A DNA stretch of 64,000 nucleotides from Herbidospora sakaeratensis. Lineage in GTDB: Bacteria > Actinomycetota > Actinomycetes > Streptosporangiales > Streptosporangiaceae. The notes beneath the pieces are model-generated. The model searched no databases, was not told the DNA's origin, and saw nothing but the letters and a program-made list of their open reading frames with translations. Of this stretch, positions 15,768 to 24,999 are shown piece after piece. How positions within the stretch are numbered: position 1 is the stretch's first letter; each line of letters begins with the position of its first letter. The translations under genes and the position numbers were made by a program. The stretch is taken from assembly GCF_001570525.1 (NCBI RefSeq), contig NZ_BBXC01000007.1, positions 1,186,679 through 1,250,678 of the forward strand. The letters run 5' to 3'.

Positions 15768-16976
15768 GCGCATCTCGCGCCACTCCGGGCGCAGGCCGGT
15801 GAGGGTCGTGGTGAGGAAGTAGGCCACACCGCAGACGATCAGCACCGGGACCAATCCGGTCGCGGCCACCGCCGCGCCGGCCGCCAGGCCGCCCAGGGGG
15901 ATGCCCGACCAGGCCACCGCGTCGCTGAGGGCGTTGACGCGGCCCAGGATCGCCCTCGGCACCCGTTCGAAGTAGATCGCGCCGATGATCGGGTTCAGGA
16001 AGCCGCTGCCGAAGCCGCCGACCGCGAAGACGGCCACGACCGCCCACAACGGCACGTCGACCGCCAGGATCAGGAACCTCGGCGCGCCGATGACGAAGAA
16101 GCCGAGGAAGAAGACCAGCCGGCGGGGCAGCCGGTGCGCGACCATCGCGGCGATCAGCGACCCGGCCACCGCCGAGATGCCCATGACGCTGGTGGCCAGG
16201 CCGATCGCGGCCGGGCCGCCGCCGGTCTCCTTGGCCCAGACCGGGAGCAGCAGGGAGGCGAAGGCGGCGTCCAGGAAGTTCGTCAGGCCGACCATGATCG
16301 TGATGGTCAGCATGAGGCGTTCGTTCTTCAGGAAGGCGAAGCCCTCGCCGAAGCGCCGCCAGTAGCCGACCTTCGGGCCCGTCTCGGCGGGGCGGTGGCC
16401 CATGTCCTTCGGCAGGACGGTGGCGACGATCACCGAGCCGAGGGCGAAGCAGACGGCGTTGACGATCAGGGCGACCATCGGGCCGGTCAGGGCCACCAGG
16501 GCGCCCGCGACCGCCGGGCCGACCGTGGAGGCGAGGCGTTCGGCGACGCCCGCGAGGCCGGCCGCCCGCTCCAGGGGGATGCGGCCGAGTTCCGCCGCCT
16601 CCGGGACCATGATCTCCTTGGCCAGGTCGCCCGGTCCGCGCACGGCCCCGATGACCGCGACGAGCACCAGCAGCACGGGGAACGACAACGCCCCCGAGAA
16701 GTGCAGGATCGGGATCAGCGTGGCCGCCACGGCGCTGACCGCGTCGGCCCGCCACGACATCCTCCTGGGCCCCATCCGGTCGACGACCGGGCCCGCCAGG
16801 GCCTTGACCAGCACGTACGGAGCCATCTCGCAGAACGCGACCAGGCCGGTCTGGGTGACGCTGCCGGTGGTGACCAGCACGAACCAGGGGATGGCGATCG
16901 CGGAGACGCGGGTGCCCGTGAGGGCGGTGAGCGAAGCGGCGAACAGGCCCGCGACCGGGCGCCACGAGCGTGTCAT
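15669..16976 (-). CDS. MFS transporter
   Basis: 435 residues with about twelve membrane helices. Typical MFS elements include LTGTRVSAIAIPWFVL (helix 1) and the loop VVDRMGPRRMSWRAD between helices 2 and 3. A central cytoplasmic loop is at VLPKDMGHRPAETGPKVGYWRRFGEGF. It resembles MFS_3/enterobactin-exporter-like drug exporters. The ATG at 16976 overlaps the stop of the ArsR-type regulator by four bases, so the two form an operon. The hydrophilic tail of about 40 residues is encoded antisense to the end of the pentapeptide gene. Confidence 0.9.
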   Translation of the reverse strand: MTRSWRPVAGLFAASLTALTGTRVSAIAIPWFVLVTTGSVTQTGLVAFCEMAPYVLVKALAGPVVDRMGPRRMSWRADAVSAVAATLIPILHFSGALSFPVLLVLVAVIGAVRGPGDLAKEIMVPEAAELGRIPLERAAGLAGVAERLASTVGPAVAGALVALTGPMVALIVNAVCFALGSVIVATVLPKDMGHRPAETGPKVGYWRRFGEGFAFLKNERLMLTITIMVGLTNFLDAAFASLLLPVWAKETGGGPAAIGLATSVMGISAVAGSLIAAMVAHRLPRRLVFFLGFFVIGAPRFLILAVDVPLWAVVAVFAVGGFGSGFLNPIIGAIYFERVPRAILGRVNALSDAVAWSGIPLGGLAAGAAVAATGLVPVLIVCGVAYFLTTTLTGLRPEWREMRSAPVDGPVEVEPGLPVAPGGGDLRPGQEQRTP

Positions 16977-17533
16977 GACGGCTCCGGCAGGGAGTGGATG
17001 ACGAGCACGACCCGTTCCGCGCCCTCGGGGGCTGGGGCGTCGGCGCCGTCGAACCGATAGCGGCCGACGACGGCGTGCAGCTCCTCGATGAGGCTGTGGG
17101 CCTCCTCGGGGGTCAGGCGCAGCGACCAGTCGCTGAGGTCGAAGACGTCGCGCCACTGGCCGGGCATCGTCTCGTGGGCGGCCAGGGTGCGCCGGGCGCG
17201 CTGGGCCTGGACGTCGATGATCGACTGGAGGTACATGAACGTGGCCTCCGGCTCCTGGCCGGCCAGTTCTCTGTCGTCGAAATGGGTGGACCGGTGCACC
17301 GCCCGCCACCAGCGCTCGCGGCCGTTGCCCCGGTTCACGTCCTCCTCGACCAGCCCGCCGCCCGCGAGCTGGCGGAGGTGGTAGCTGGTCGCGCCGGAGG
17401 TCAGGCTCAGCCGGTCGGCCAGGCCGGTCGCGGTGTGGGGGCCGTGCAGGCGCAGCAGGCCGAGCAGCTGCACGCGGACCGGGTGCGCCAGCGCGCGCAG
17501 GCCCTTGGCGTCGAGGAACACGGACTCGTTCAT
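16973..17533 (-). CDS. ArsR/SmtB-family winged-helix regulator
   Basis: 186 residues from ATG 17533; an in-frame ATG at 17545 is an alternative. The HTH_20-type winged helix occupies about 8-80, with LRALAHPVRVQLLGLLRLHG, TATGLADRLSLTSGATSYHLRQLAGGGLVEE and GRERWWRA. A C-terminal dimerisation region follows with a WSLRLTPEEAHSLIEELHAVVGRYR helix. No obvious metal-binding Cys pair is present, so a non-metal ligand is likely. It is co-transcribed with the MFS exporter. A double palindrome begins 13 bases upstream of its start and also lies upstream of the divergent dehydrogenase. Confidence 0.9.
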   Translation of the reverse strand: MNESVFLDAKGLRALAHPVRVQLLGLLRLHGPHTATGLADRLSLTSGATSYHLRQLAGGGLVEEDVNRGNGRERWWRAVHRSTHFDDRELAGQEPEATFMYLQSIIDVQAQRARRTLAAHETMPGQWRDVFDLSDWSLRLTPEEAHSLIEELHAVVGRYRFDGADAPAPEGAERVVLVIHSLPEPS

Positions 17534-17545
17534 GCCGACCACCAT

Positions 17546-17585
17546 AAACCGCAAAGAACTCTTTGCAAAGAACCCTTTGCGGTTT
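17546..17585. promoter_or_regulatory. double palindromic operator for the ArsR-type regulator
   Basis: Two adjacent sites, GCAAAGAACTCTTTGC (17551-17566) and GCAAAGAACCCTTTGC (17565-17580), share two bases. They are enclosed in a larger palindrome with eleven-base arms, AAACCGCAAAG (17546-17556) and CTTTGCGGTTT (17575-17585). The element lies between the divergent regulator/MFS operon and the dehydrogenase gene, so it could control both. The tandem sites predict cooperative binding of two dimers. Confidence 0.75.
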
Positions 17586-17636
17586 GGGATGGCCGAAAAC
17601 GGTACGCCAACGTAAGATCCAGGAGAAAAGGGGATC

Positions 17637-18647
17637 ATGCGCGCGTTCGTCATAACCGGGCCGTTCCAGGGCGAAGTCCTGGACGTCGAGCCGCCCGTGC
17701 CGGGGCCCGGCGAGGTGGTCGTCCGGGTCGAACGGGCCGGGGTGTGCGGCACCGACGCCGAGTTCTTCACCGGCGAGATGGCCTACCTGCACGACGGCCA
17801 GGCCCGCTACCCCCTCAGGATCGGGCACGAGTGGTGCGGCGTGGTGACCGCCCTCGGGGCCGGGGTCGGCCGCGAGTGGCTCGGCCGGCGGGTCACCGGC
17901 GACACCATGCTCGGGTGCCAGACCTGTCACCGCTGCCGCAGCGGGCGGCAGCACCTGTGCGCCGACCGGTTCGAGATCGGGATCCGGCACGGCCGCCCGG
18001 GCGCCCTGGCCGAATTCCTGCCGGTGCCCGTGTTCGCGCTGCACGTCCTGCCCGACGAGGTCGGGCCGACGCTGGGGGCGCTGGTCGAGCCGGGCGGGAA
18101 CGCGCTGCGCGCCGTCCGGGCGGCCCGGTTGCGGGCGGGCGACCGGCTGCTGATCCTCGGGCCGGGCACGATCGGCCTGCTGGCGGCCATGTTCGCGGCC
18201 GCCGAGGGCGCCGAGGTGCACCTGCTCGGCTTGTCGACGGGGTTCGCCCGCTCGCTCGGCTTCGCCTGCCACACCGAGACGCCCGACCTGCCGTTCGACG
18301 CGGTGATCGACGCCTCCAACGCCGCCCGGCTGCCCGCGCTGGCCGTCGAGACGGTCGAACCCGGCGGGCGGGTGGTCTTCATCGGGCTGGCCGGGGAGCC
18401 GAGCCTGGCCGACACCCGCGTGATCGCGCTCAAGGACCTGCGGGTGACCGGCGTGCTCAGCGCGTCAGGCGGGCTGGAGGGCACGATCGAGCGGTACGCC
18501 TCCGGCGCGGTCGACCCCACGCCGCTGGTCGCCGCGACGATCGGGCTCGACGACGTGGCCGGGGCGCTGGCCGGGGGCCGCGATCCCGATCAGCCGCCCA
18601 AGATCCACATCGACCCGTCGGCCCAGACCGAGTGCGGGTCGACGTAG
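17637..18647 (+). CDS. zinc-dependent medium-chain dehydrogenase
   Basis: 336 residues of the MDR family. The catalytic zinc site appears as CGTD (about 37-40), GHEW (about 63-66) and a Glu in LVEPGGNALRAV. The structural zinc lobe is GCQTCHRCRSGRQHLC with four cysteines. The Rossmann motif is LGPGTIGLLAA (about 177-187). It resembles sorbitol, threonine or glucose dehydrogenases, and the substrate is unknown. It faces the ArsR/MFS operon across the double operator. The last 58 bases overlap the convergent DUF3800-like gene. Shared control with the exporter suggests a role in modifying or detoxifying the inducer. Confidence 0.9.
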   Translation: MRAFVITGPFQGEVLDVEPPVPGPGEVVVRVERAGVCGTDAEFFTGEMAYLHDGQARYPLRIGHEWCGVVTALGAGVGREWLGRRVTGDTMLGCQTCHRCRSGRQHLCADRFEIGIRHGRPGALAEFLPVPVFALHVLPDEVGPTLGALVEPGGNALRAVRAARLRAGDRLLILGPGTIGLLAAMFAAAEGAEVHLLGLSTGFARSLGFACHTETPDLPFDAVIDASNAARLPALAVETVEPGGRVVFIGLAGEPSLADTRVIALKDLRVTGVLSASGGLEGTIERYASGAVDPTPLVAATIGLDDVAGALAGGRDPDQPPKIHIDPSAQTECGST

Positions 18648-19483
18648 GGGGCGAGCAGGTTCTCCAGCAGCGGGTCGCCCTCGCCGTGCAGGGCGGCGGC
18701 GGCGATCCCCCGGGCGATCCCGGCCAGCAGGTCGGCGACCTGGATGCGGGCGTCGAGGTGGGAATCCTGCAGCCGCAGCTCCTCCAGGGGGCAGACCCGG
18801 CGCAGCAGGTCGACTCGTTCCTCGGTGAGGCTGGTCTGGCGGTCGTGCACGATCGTCACCGGGAGGCCGCGGCCCCAGTGGTCCACCGCCCGCACGATCG
18901 CCGGCAGCAGCGGGTCGAGGGGCGCGGCGGTGCCCGGGTCGCGGGCCAGGCGCACCCGCAGATCCTCGATCAGGGGCCGGGTCTTGGCCAGGCGGCGCAG
19001 CAGGTCGCCGGCCTCGCCGGGAGCCTGGGCCAGGTCGTCGACCATGGCGAACACGTCGTCGATCGTGCGGTCGGCGTAGGGGCGCATCAGCTCGTTGAAG
19101 CCCTCCAGCAGGACGGGCCAGCGGGCCCCGAGGGCGGCCGGGCCGAGCCGGTAGAGGCGGTCGCCGTCCGCGCCGATCAGGTCGGCGACGCGGCGCGTCA
19201 TGTACAGGGTCTTGTCGGTCAGATGGACGTGGGCGCGGCCCGGCAGCGGGCCCGTCGGGCCGAGCAGCCATTGGAGGGCCAGCCGGTGCTTGGCCCGCCG
19301 GATCACGAACGCCTTGTACTCGGTGATGGGGGAGGGGGCGCGGCGCCGCACCTCGTCCATGCACGCCTCGGCCTCGTCGAGGGTGAGCGCGATGCCGGCG
19401 TGGGCGAAGACGTCGGTCACCCCGCCGATGAGCTTCTCGCCCTCCGCTCCCGACTCGTCACACCCGATCTCCATGCTGGCCAT
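18590..19483 (-). CDS. DUF3800-like protein
   Basis: 297 residues from ATG 19483; ATG 19474 is an alternative. The N-terminal IGCDESGAEGEKLIGG and the C-terminal LRLQDSHLDARIQVADLLAGIARGI match the conserved acidic motifs of DUF3800 (DESG near the start, QxADLLAG near the end). DUF3800 proteins have an RNase H-like fold and are found both in mobile and defence contexts and as ordinary chromosomal genes; activity is unproven. The ending overlaps the dehydrogenase gene by 58 bases. It is divergent from a GNAT gene with a 52-base gap. Confidence 0.7.
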   Translation of the reverse strand: MASMEIGCDESGAEGEKLIGGVTDVFAHAGIALTLDEAEACMDEVRRRAPSPITEYKAFVIRRAKHRLALQWLLGPTGPLPGRAHVHLTDKTLYMTRRVADLIGADGDRLYRLGPAALGARWPVLLEGFNELMRPYADRTIDDVFAMVDDLAQAPGEAGDLLRRLAKTRPLIEDLRVRLARDPGTAAPLDPLLPAIVRAVDHWGRGLPVTIVHDRQTSLTEERVDLLRRVCPLEELRLQDSHLDARIQVADLLAGIARGIAAAALHGEGDPLLENLLAPYVDPHSVWADGSMWILGG

Positions 19484-19535
19484 TAGACAATACGGGGCGA
19501 ACTTCCCGCTTCCCGGTTTGTGTATGGTGCCGCCC

Positions 19536-20252
19536 ATGGACCAGCCCGAATGGTGGCGGCTCGAACGCCGCGCGGCCCGCGCCTGGCCGGCCGCCGAGAC
19601 CGAGGAGCGGGACGGCTGGCTGCTCCGGCACTCCCCCTCGGTGCCGCGCCGCCGCACCAACTCGGCGCTGCCGCTGCCCGGCGGGACCCCGTCGATCGAG
19701 GCGGTCGAGCGCTACTACCGTGAGCGCGGCCGGGCCGTCTGCGTCCAGGTCAGCCCGGCGGAGGCGCACACCGGCCTCGACGCGGCCCTGGCCGCCCGGG
19801 GCTACCGGCGCGACGCCCCGATGCTGATCCTCACCGCCCCCACGTCGGCGGTCGCGGGGGAGGCCCCGACCGTGGAGCGGGTCGGCGACCGGTCGTGCTG
19901 GCCCGAGGTGTTCGGCGGCCTCGACGAGCGGCTCACCAGCGTCGAGGTCGTGCTGCGCATGCCCGAGCCGGTCGCCTTCTTCGCCGCCACCGCCGGCGGC
20001 GAGCCCGCCGGCATGGGGGTGTTCGTGGTGGACGACGGCTACGCGGGCGTCTTCTGCATGGTCACCCGGCCCGGTCTCCGCCGCCGGGGGATCGCGTCGC
20101 AGGTCCTCGCGGCGGGCGCGGCCTGGGCCGAGGGGGAGGGCGCCCGGTGTCTCTACCTCCAGGTCGAGGAGGACAACCCGGGCGCCAGGGCCCTCTACGC
20201 CCGGCACGGCTTCACGCTGTCGCACGGTTACCACTACCGGATCAGCGGCTGA
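19536..20252 (+). CDS. GNAT-family N-acetyltransferase
   Basis: 238 residues from ATG 19536. The in-frame ATG at 19524 is less likely because TATGGT at 19523-19528 looks like a -10 hexamer seven bases before 19536. The C-terminal GNAT domain (about 125-235) shows GVFVVDDGYAGVFCMVTRPGLRRRGIASQVLAAGAAWA with the acetyl-CoA loop RRRGIA. YLQVEEDNPGARALYARHGF then gives motif B. The N-terminal half (ERDGWLLRHS, RRRTNSALPLPGG) is a degenerate GNAT-like segment, as in two-domain family members. The substrate is unknown. Confidence 0.88.
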   Translation: MDQPEWWRLERRAARAWPAAETEERDGWLLRHSPSVPRRRTNSALPLPGGTPSIEAVERYYRERGRAVCVQVSPAEAHTGLDAALAARGYRRDAPMLILTAPTSAVAGEAPTVERVGDRSCWPEVFGGLDERLTSVEVVLRMPEPVAFFAATAGGEPAGMGVFVVDDGYAGVFCMVTRPGLRRRGIASQVLAAGAAWAEGEGARCLYLQVEEDNPGARALYARHGFTLSHGYHYRISG

Positions 20253-21300
20253 AGACCTCGGCGATCACCTTCTCCACGAACGGCTGGAAGGACGCCGCCT
20301 GGGACATCGCGGCGTCGTCCACGTAGGTCAGCGAGCCGGTCAGGGTGGTTTCGCCGTCGGGGGTGGCGTACATGAGCGTGGCGTAGCCCGACAGGCCGCC
20401 GTTGTGGTTGAGCAGCGCGCCGTCGTCCAGGACGAACAGGCCCAGGCCGTAGCCCGCCTTGGGGTGGGGGGTGCGCATCTCGTCCAGGAGCGGGGCCGGG
20501 AGGAGGCGGCCGCCCATCAGCGCCGAGATGAACGTGTGGAGGTCCTCGGTGGTGGAGATCATGTCGCCGCCGGTGGAGATCCACGACGGGTTCTGCACGG
20601 TGACGTCGACCGTCTTCTCGACGCCGTCCTCCTCGTAGCGGTAGTAGGCGTGGGCGTGCGGGCCGGGGATCGCGGTGTCGGCGCCGGGCAGGAAGGTGTT
20701 CGCCAGGCCGAGCGGGCCGAGGATCAGCCGGTGCGTCTCCTCGGCGAGCGAGCGGCCGGTGACCTGCTCGACCAGCAGCCGGGCCAGCACGTAGTTGGTG
20801 TTCGAGTAGTTCCAGTCGGCGCCCGGCTCGAACCGCGCGGGCTTGGCCAGCGCGAACCTGGCCAGTTCCTCCGGGGTGTACGTCGTGAAGCGGGCCTCCA
20901 CCCACTCCTGGCCGAGCACCGGGATGCCGGGCACGACCGTGCCGTCCTCGAAGTACTCGCCGGTGAAGGCGAACACCCCGCTGGTGTGCTGCAGCAGCAT
21001 GCGCACCGTGATCCGGGGGTCGAGGTCGAAGCCGGGCAGGTGGCCGGCGACCGCGTCGTCGAGCCCGAACCGGCCCTCGGCCACCAGTCCGAGCACCACG
21101 GTCGCGGCGAAGGTCTTGGTGGCGCTGCCGATCCGGAACCGGCCGTCGGCCGGGGGACCCTCCGGCTCGCCGAGCCGGGCCACCCCGGCGGTGCCGACCC
21201 AGACGTCGCCGCGGTCGTGCACGCGCAGCTGCGCGCTGAGGATGCCGTCGCCGACGAGTTCGTCGATGGCGGTCTGCAGGGCGGCGGTGGTGGTGGACAT
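20242..21300 (-). CDS. class C beta-lactamase/DD-peptidase-family serine hydrolase
   Basis: 352 residues. The three catalytic motifs are present: S59-A-T-K62 (RIGSATKTF), YSNTNY near residue 165 and HNGGLSGY near 298. The order and spacing are those of the class C beta-lactamase/esterase/D-Ala-D-Ala peptidase superfamily. No signal peptide or membrane anchor is present, which favours a cytoplasmic esterase or peptidase over a wall enzyme. GAGGAG lies eight to thirteen bases before the ATG. The 3' end overlaps the GNAT gene by 11 bases. Confidence 0.88.
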   Translation of the reverse strand: MSTTTAALQTAIDELVGDGILSAQLRVHDRGDVWVGTAGVARLGEPEGPPADGRFRIGSATKTFAATVVLGLVAEGRFGLDDAVAGHLPGFDLDPRITVRMLLQHTSGVFAFTGEYFEDGTVVPGIPVLGQEWVEARFTTYTPEELARFALAKPARFEPGADWNYSNTNYVLARLLVEQVTGRSLAEETHRLILGPLGLANTFLPGADTAIPGPHAHAYYRYEEDGVEKTVDVTVQNPSWISTGGDMISTTEDLHTFISALMGGRLLPAPLLDEMRTPHPKAGYGLGLFVLDDGALLNHNGGLSGYATLMYATPDGETTLTGSLTYVDDAAMSQAASFQPFVEKVIAEVFSR

Positions 21301-21467
21301 GGGGTGCTCCTCATTTCCGTGGTGTTCGATGGGTCAACCGTCGCCGACCGCGCTGACACGGGACCGTCGCGGGGCTGACACGCTCCGGCGGCTACCGCAG
21401 CGGACGTAGGCGACGGGCCATCCCCGGCATGACGCGCCGGGCCACGGCGGGCGGCGACGATCGGCCC

Positions 21468-21833
21468 ATGAACACGGCATATCTGGGCGCGCGGCGGATC
21501 GTGACGATCGTCCTCGCGGCCGCACTCCTCATTCAGGGCATCACCGCCGGACTGCTGCTGGCCACCCCGGGCGGGCGGGGCATGCACCGCGCCACCGCGA
21601 TCCTGGTGCTGCTGGCGGCACTGGCCTCGCTGGTGATCTCGATCATGACGAAGGACCGGAAGGTGATCGTCCCGGCGGTGATGGTGCTCCTGCTGGTCCT
21701 CGTGCAGATGTACTTGGGATTCGCGCACTTCAAGGCGCTGCACGTGCCGATCGGCATGCTCATGTTCGGCGGCGTGGTCCATTCGCTGGGCTACCTCTTC
21801 CCGGCCCGGCAGACCACGTCGGCGGCGGCGTGA
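21468..21833 (+). CDS. small four-helix membrane protein
   Basis: 121 residues from ATG 21468; ATG 21429 gives a polar leader and was not preferred. Four predicted helices are visible: RIVTIVLAAALLIQGITAGLLL, ATAILVLLAALASLVISIM, VIVPAVMVLLLVLVQMYLGF and VPIGMLMFGGVVHSLGYLF. Histidines occur in HRATA, AHFKALHVP and VVHS, reminiscent of small cytochrome-like or copper-associated membrane proteins, but I do not recognise the family with certainty. The stop overlaps the multicopper oxidase start (GTGA), so it probably works with that enzyme. Confidence 0.75.
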   Translation: MNTAYLGARRIVTIVLAAALLIQGITAGLLLATPGGRGMHRATAILVLLAALASLVISIMTKDRKVIVPAVMVLLLVLVQMYLGFAHFKALHVPIGMLMFGGVVHSLGYLFPARQTTSAAA

Positions 21834-23263
21834 GGCTCACCCGGCGTGAGGCCCTGGCCACCATCGGCCTGGGCGGGTTCGCCCTGGTCACGGGGTGCTC
21901 GCTGCTCGCGGGCACCCCGGTGCCCCAGGTCCTGCGCAGCACCGCTCCACTGCCCGAACCGTTCGCCGTCCCGCTGCCCGTCCCGCCGGTGGCCCGCCCG
22001 GCCCGGCGCGGCGACGCCGACCACTACGACCTCACCGCACGCCCGGCCGCCGCCGCCATCCTGCCGGGGCTGCGCACGCCGATCTGGGGCTACGACGGCG
22101 TCTTCCCCGGCCCGACCATCGAGACCCGGCGCGACCGCAGGACCGTGGTGCGGCTGACCAACGGCCTGGCCGCGCCGACCGTGCTGCACCTGCACGGCGG
22201 CCACACCCCGGCGGCCTCCGACGGGCATCCGACCGACCTCGTACACCCGGGGGCGACCCGCGAATACGACTATCCGATGACGCAGCGCGCCGCCACGCTC
22301 TGGTATCACGACCACCGCATGGACTACACCGGCCCGCAGGTCTGGCGCGGCCTGGCCGGGTTGTTCCTGGTCCGCGACGACGAGGAGGACGCCCTGCCGC
22401 TGCCGAAGGGCGAGCGCGAGGTCCCGCTGGTGATCTGCGACCGCTCCTTCGCCGCCGACGGCACCATGCCCTACCCCGGCGTGCCGGGGAAGCCGGGGGC
22501 GAGGGAGGCGTACATGGGCGGGGTGCTGGGCGACGTCACGCTGGTCAACGGCGCGCCGTGGCCCGTGCTCAGGGTGGCCCGGGCCCGTTACCGGCTGCGC
22601 GTGGTCAACGCGTCGAACGCGCGGCCCTACGAGTTGTCGACCGGCGGCCCGATCGTCCAGATCGGCACCGACGGCGGCCTGCTCCCCGCGCCCAGAACCC
22701 TCGATTCGGTACGGCTCTCGCCCGGCGAGCGGGCCGATCTCGTCGTCGACTTCGCCGCCCACCGGATCGGCGACCGCGTCGAGTTGCGCGACCTCGCCGA
22801 CGACGGCCGCGTCATGCGGTTCGACGTCGACCGCGACGCCCCCGACGACTCCGCGATCCCCGCCGTGCTCTCCCGGGTCGACCGGCTCGACCCGGCGTCG
22901 GCCACCGTGACCCGCGACTTCGAGTTCACCAGCGGCAACCTGCACGGCGGCACCGGCTGGCTCATCAACGGCAAGCCGTACGCCGCCGACCGGGTCGACG
23001 CCACGGTGCAGCTCGGCGCGACCGAGATCTGGCGCTTCACCAGCGACGTCAGCCACCCGATCCACCTGCACCTGGCGCACTTCCAGGTGATCGCCGACGG
23101 CACGCCCAGCCCGGAGTGGAAGGACACCGTCGAGCTGCGGGAGGCGCAGACCCTCGAAGTCATCGCGAAGTTCGACGGCTACCCGGGCCGGTACGTCTTC
23201 CACTGCCACAACCTCGAACACGAGGACATGGCCATGATGGCGACCTTCGACGTCATCCCGTGA
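21830..23263 (+). CDS. multicopper oxidase, Tat-exported lipoprotein
   Basis: 477 residues. The N-terminus has a twin-arginine signal (LTRREALATIGLGGFALVTGC) ending in a lipobox with Cys23, so the enzyme is probably folded before export and lipid-anchored outside. Copper ligands are complete: HLHGGH (121-126), WYHDH (159-163), HPIHLHL near 400 and HCHNLEHEDMAMM near 458-470. This covers type 1, 2 and 3 sites across three cupredoxin domains, as in CueO, SufI-like or bilirubin-oxidase-type enzymes. Phenol or metal oxidation is likely. It is translationally coupled to the small membrane protein upstream. The next gene is convergent, four bases away. Confidence 0.92.
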   Translation: MRLTRREALATIGLGGFALVTGCSLLAGTPVPQVLRSTAPLPEPFAVPLPVPPVARPARRGDADHYDLTARPAAAAILPGLRTPIWGYDGVFPGPTIETRRDRRTVVRLTNGLAAPTVLHLHGGHTPAASDGHPTDLVHPGATREYDYPMTQRAATLWYHDHRMDYTGPQVWRGLAGLFLVRDDEEDALPLPKGEREVPLVICDRSFAADGTMPYPGVPGKPGAREAYMGGVLGDVTLVNGAPWPVLRVARARYRLRVVNASNARPYELSTGGPIVQIGTDGGLLPAPRTLDSVRLSPGERADLVVDFAAHRIGDRVELRDLADDGRVMRFDVDRDAPDDSAIPAVLSRVDRLDPASATVTRDFEFTSGNLHGGTGWLINGKPYAADRVDATVQLGATEIWRFTSDVSHPIHLHLAHFQVIADGTPSPEWKDTVELREAQTLEVIAKFDGYPGRYVFHCHNLEHEDMAMMATFDVIP

Positions 23264-23267
23264 GACG

Positions 23268-23906
23268 TCATCCCCTGAAGCGCGGCACCACCAGCCCCGA
23301 CTCGTAGGCGGCGACCACGGCCTGCGTGCGGTCGCGCAGGCCCAGCTTGTGCAGCACCCGGCTGACGTGGGTCTTCACGGTCTCCTCGGTGACGGTCAGC
23401 CGGTGGGCGATCTCCGGGTTCGACAGCCCCTCGGCGATCAGCCGCAGCACCTGCGTCTCGCGGGGCGTCAGCCCCTCGACCGACACCTTCGGCCGGAGCC
23501 GGGCGAACTGGCCGATGAGCCGCCGGGTGACCGTGGGCGCGAGCAGCGCCTCGCCGGCGGCCACCACCCTGACGGCGTCGAAGAGGCGCTCGGCCGTGAC
23601 GTCCTTGAGCAGGAAGCCGCCGGCTCCGGCGCGCAGCGCGTCGTAGACGTACTCGTCGAGGTCGAAGGTGGTCAGGATGAGCACCCGGGCGCCGGGGGAG
23701 AGCCGCCGGGTGGCCTCGATGCCGTCCATGACGGGCATGCGGACGTCCATGAGCACGAGGTCGGGCGTGGTCGCGGCGCAGACCCGCACCGCCTCCGCGC
23801 CGTCGGAGGCGGTGCCGACCACGGCGAAGTCGGGCTGGGTGGCGAGCAGGTCGGCGAACGCCGACCGGACGACCGGATGGTCGTCGGCGATGACGACCCG
23901 GATCAC
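23268..23906 (-). CDS. response regulator, NarL/LuxR family
   Basis: 212 residues from GTG 23906, which overlaps the kinase stop by four bases. The receiver domain has [13 protein letters not shown], phospho-Asp in [14 protein letters not shown], Thr in [12 protein letters not shown] and Lys in FLLKDVTA. The GerE HTH is [43 protein letters not shown]. It pairs with the adjacent kinase. The divergent ABC-2 transporter operon, with short palindromes at its start, is the likely target. Confidence 0.95.
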   Translation of the reverse strand: MIRVVIADDHPVVRSAFADLLATQPDFAVVGTASDGAEAVRVCAATTPDLVLMDVRMPVMDGIEATRRLSPGARVLILTTFDLDEYVYDALRAGAGGFLLKDVTAERLFDAVRVVAAGEALLAPTVTRRLIGQFARLRPKVSVEGLTPRETQVLRLIAEGLSNPEIAHRLTVTEETVKTHVSRVLHKLGLRDRTQAVVAAYESGLVVPRFRG

Positions 23907-24970
23907 GCCGCCGCCCCGGGGAGGACCGCCTCGACCATGAACCCGCCGCCTCTCACCGCTCCGGCCCGCACCGTGCCGCCCACCGCGCCCGCGCGTTCGC
24001 GCATGCCGACCAGGCCCAGCCCGTCGACCGGCCCCTCGATCGGGTCGTCGGCGCCCGGCCCGTTGTCGCGGACCGTCACCCGCAGCGCGCCGCCCTCGTA
24101 GGAGAACTCCACGTCGACCGCCGCGCCGGGCGCGTGCCGCCGGGCGTTGGTCAGGGCTTCCTGGACGATCCGGTACGCCGCCAGCTCCGCCACCGGTTCG
24201 AGGGCGATCGGCGTGCCGCGCAGGATGAGCCGGGTGGCCCCGCCGGAGGCCGCGCGGGCCGCGTCGACCAGGGCGTTCAGCTCCCGCAGCCCCGGCTGGG
24301 GCGCCCGCTCCGGCGGGCCGGTGTCCGCGCGCAGCACGCCGAGCAGGCGGCGCATCTCGGTCAGCGCGCCGCGCGCGGTGTCGCCGATCGCGCGCAGCCG
24401 GTCGGCCCCGGCGGGCGGCAGCCCCGGGGTGGCCAGCCGGGCCGTCTCGGCCTGCACGGCGATCATGGAGATGTGGTGGGCCACCACGTCGTGCAGCTCC
24501 CGTGCGATCCTGGCCCGTTCGCCGGCCGCGCCGCTGCGCATGAGGCTCTCCTCGATCACGTCGCGCGCGGCGGCGCTGACCCGGGCCCTGCTCCTGGCCT
24601 GCCAGGCGATCCCGGCCAGGGCGGCGCTGGGGGCGAGCGCCGCCGCCACCGGGGCGTGCCCGGTCACGGCCAGCGCCAGGTACGGCAGGGAGCAGGCCAG
24701 CGCCGCCCGGTCGGACGTCTCGCCCAGCCGGAACAGCGCGATCATGGTCGCCGCCAGGCCGGCGTACGCCGGGTGCCGGAAGGCCGTCAGCGACACCACC
24801 GTGGCCACCGTGACCAGCACGGCGGCGGCCGTCCGCTGCGGCCACAGCAGCACCAGCGGCAGGGTCGTCGCCAGGCCCACCAGCGCCAGGGCGGTCGACT
24901 CGGACGCGCCCACGGCGAAGGCGGCCACCCCGAGGAGACCTGCGACGACACGCCCGTTCACCCCGGTCAT
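23903..24970 (-). CDS. sensor histidine kinase, HisKA_3 class
   Basis: 355 residues from ATG 24970; 24997 is a longer alternative. About five to six membrane helices fill residues 5-130. The dimerisation helix contains [25 protein letters not shown], with the phospho-accepting His in ELHD. The ATPase domain has [24 protein letters not shown] and [16 protein letters not shown]. This class senses membrane or antibiotic stress through its short-loop membrane domain. It is divergent from an ABC-2 transporter operon 103 bases away and translationally coupled to the response regulator. Confidence 0.93.
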   Translation of the reverse strand: MTGVNGRVVAGLLGVAAFAVGASESTALALVGLATTLPLVLLWPQRTAAAVLVTVATVVSLTAFRHPAYAGLAATMIALFRLGETSDRAALACSLPYLALAVTGHAPVAAALAPSAALAGIAWQARSRARVSAAARDVIEESLMRSGAAGERARIARELHDVVAHHISMIAVQAETARLATPGLPPAGADRLRAIGDTARGALTEMRRLLGVLRADTGPPERAPQPGLRELNALVDAARAASGGATRLILRGTPIALEPVAELAAYRIVQEALTNARRHAPGAAVDVEFSYEGGALRVTVRDNGPGADDPIEGPVDGLGLVGMRERAGAVGGTVRAGAVRGGGFMVEAVLPGAAA

Positions 24971-24999
24971 TCTGCCCGCCGGGGGAGGAACCGGCATCC

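Noticed and set aside
15669-18272. 867-residue single protein covering the MFS gene
   Set aside because: The frame happens to stay open upstream through the regulator and dehydrogenase; the MFS domain starts at ATG 16976 with a four-base overlap to the ArsR gene.
16994-19486. 830-residue plus-strand protein
   Set aside because: It lies antisense or out of frame to the ArsR, dehydrogenase and DUF3800-like genes and is low-complexity Arg/Gly/Ala, typical of a high-GC shadow frame.
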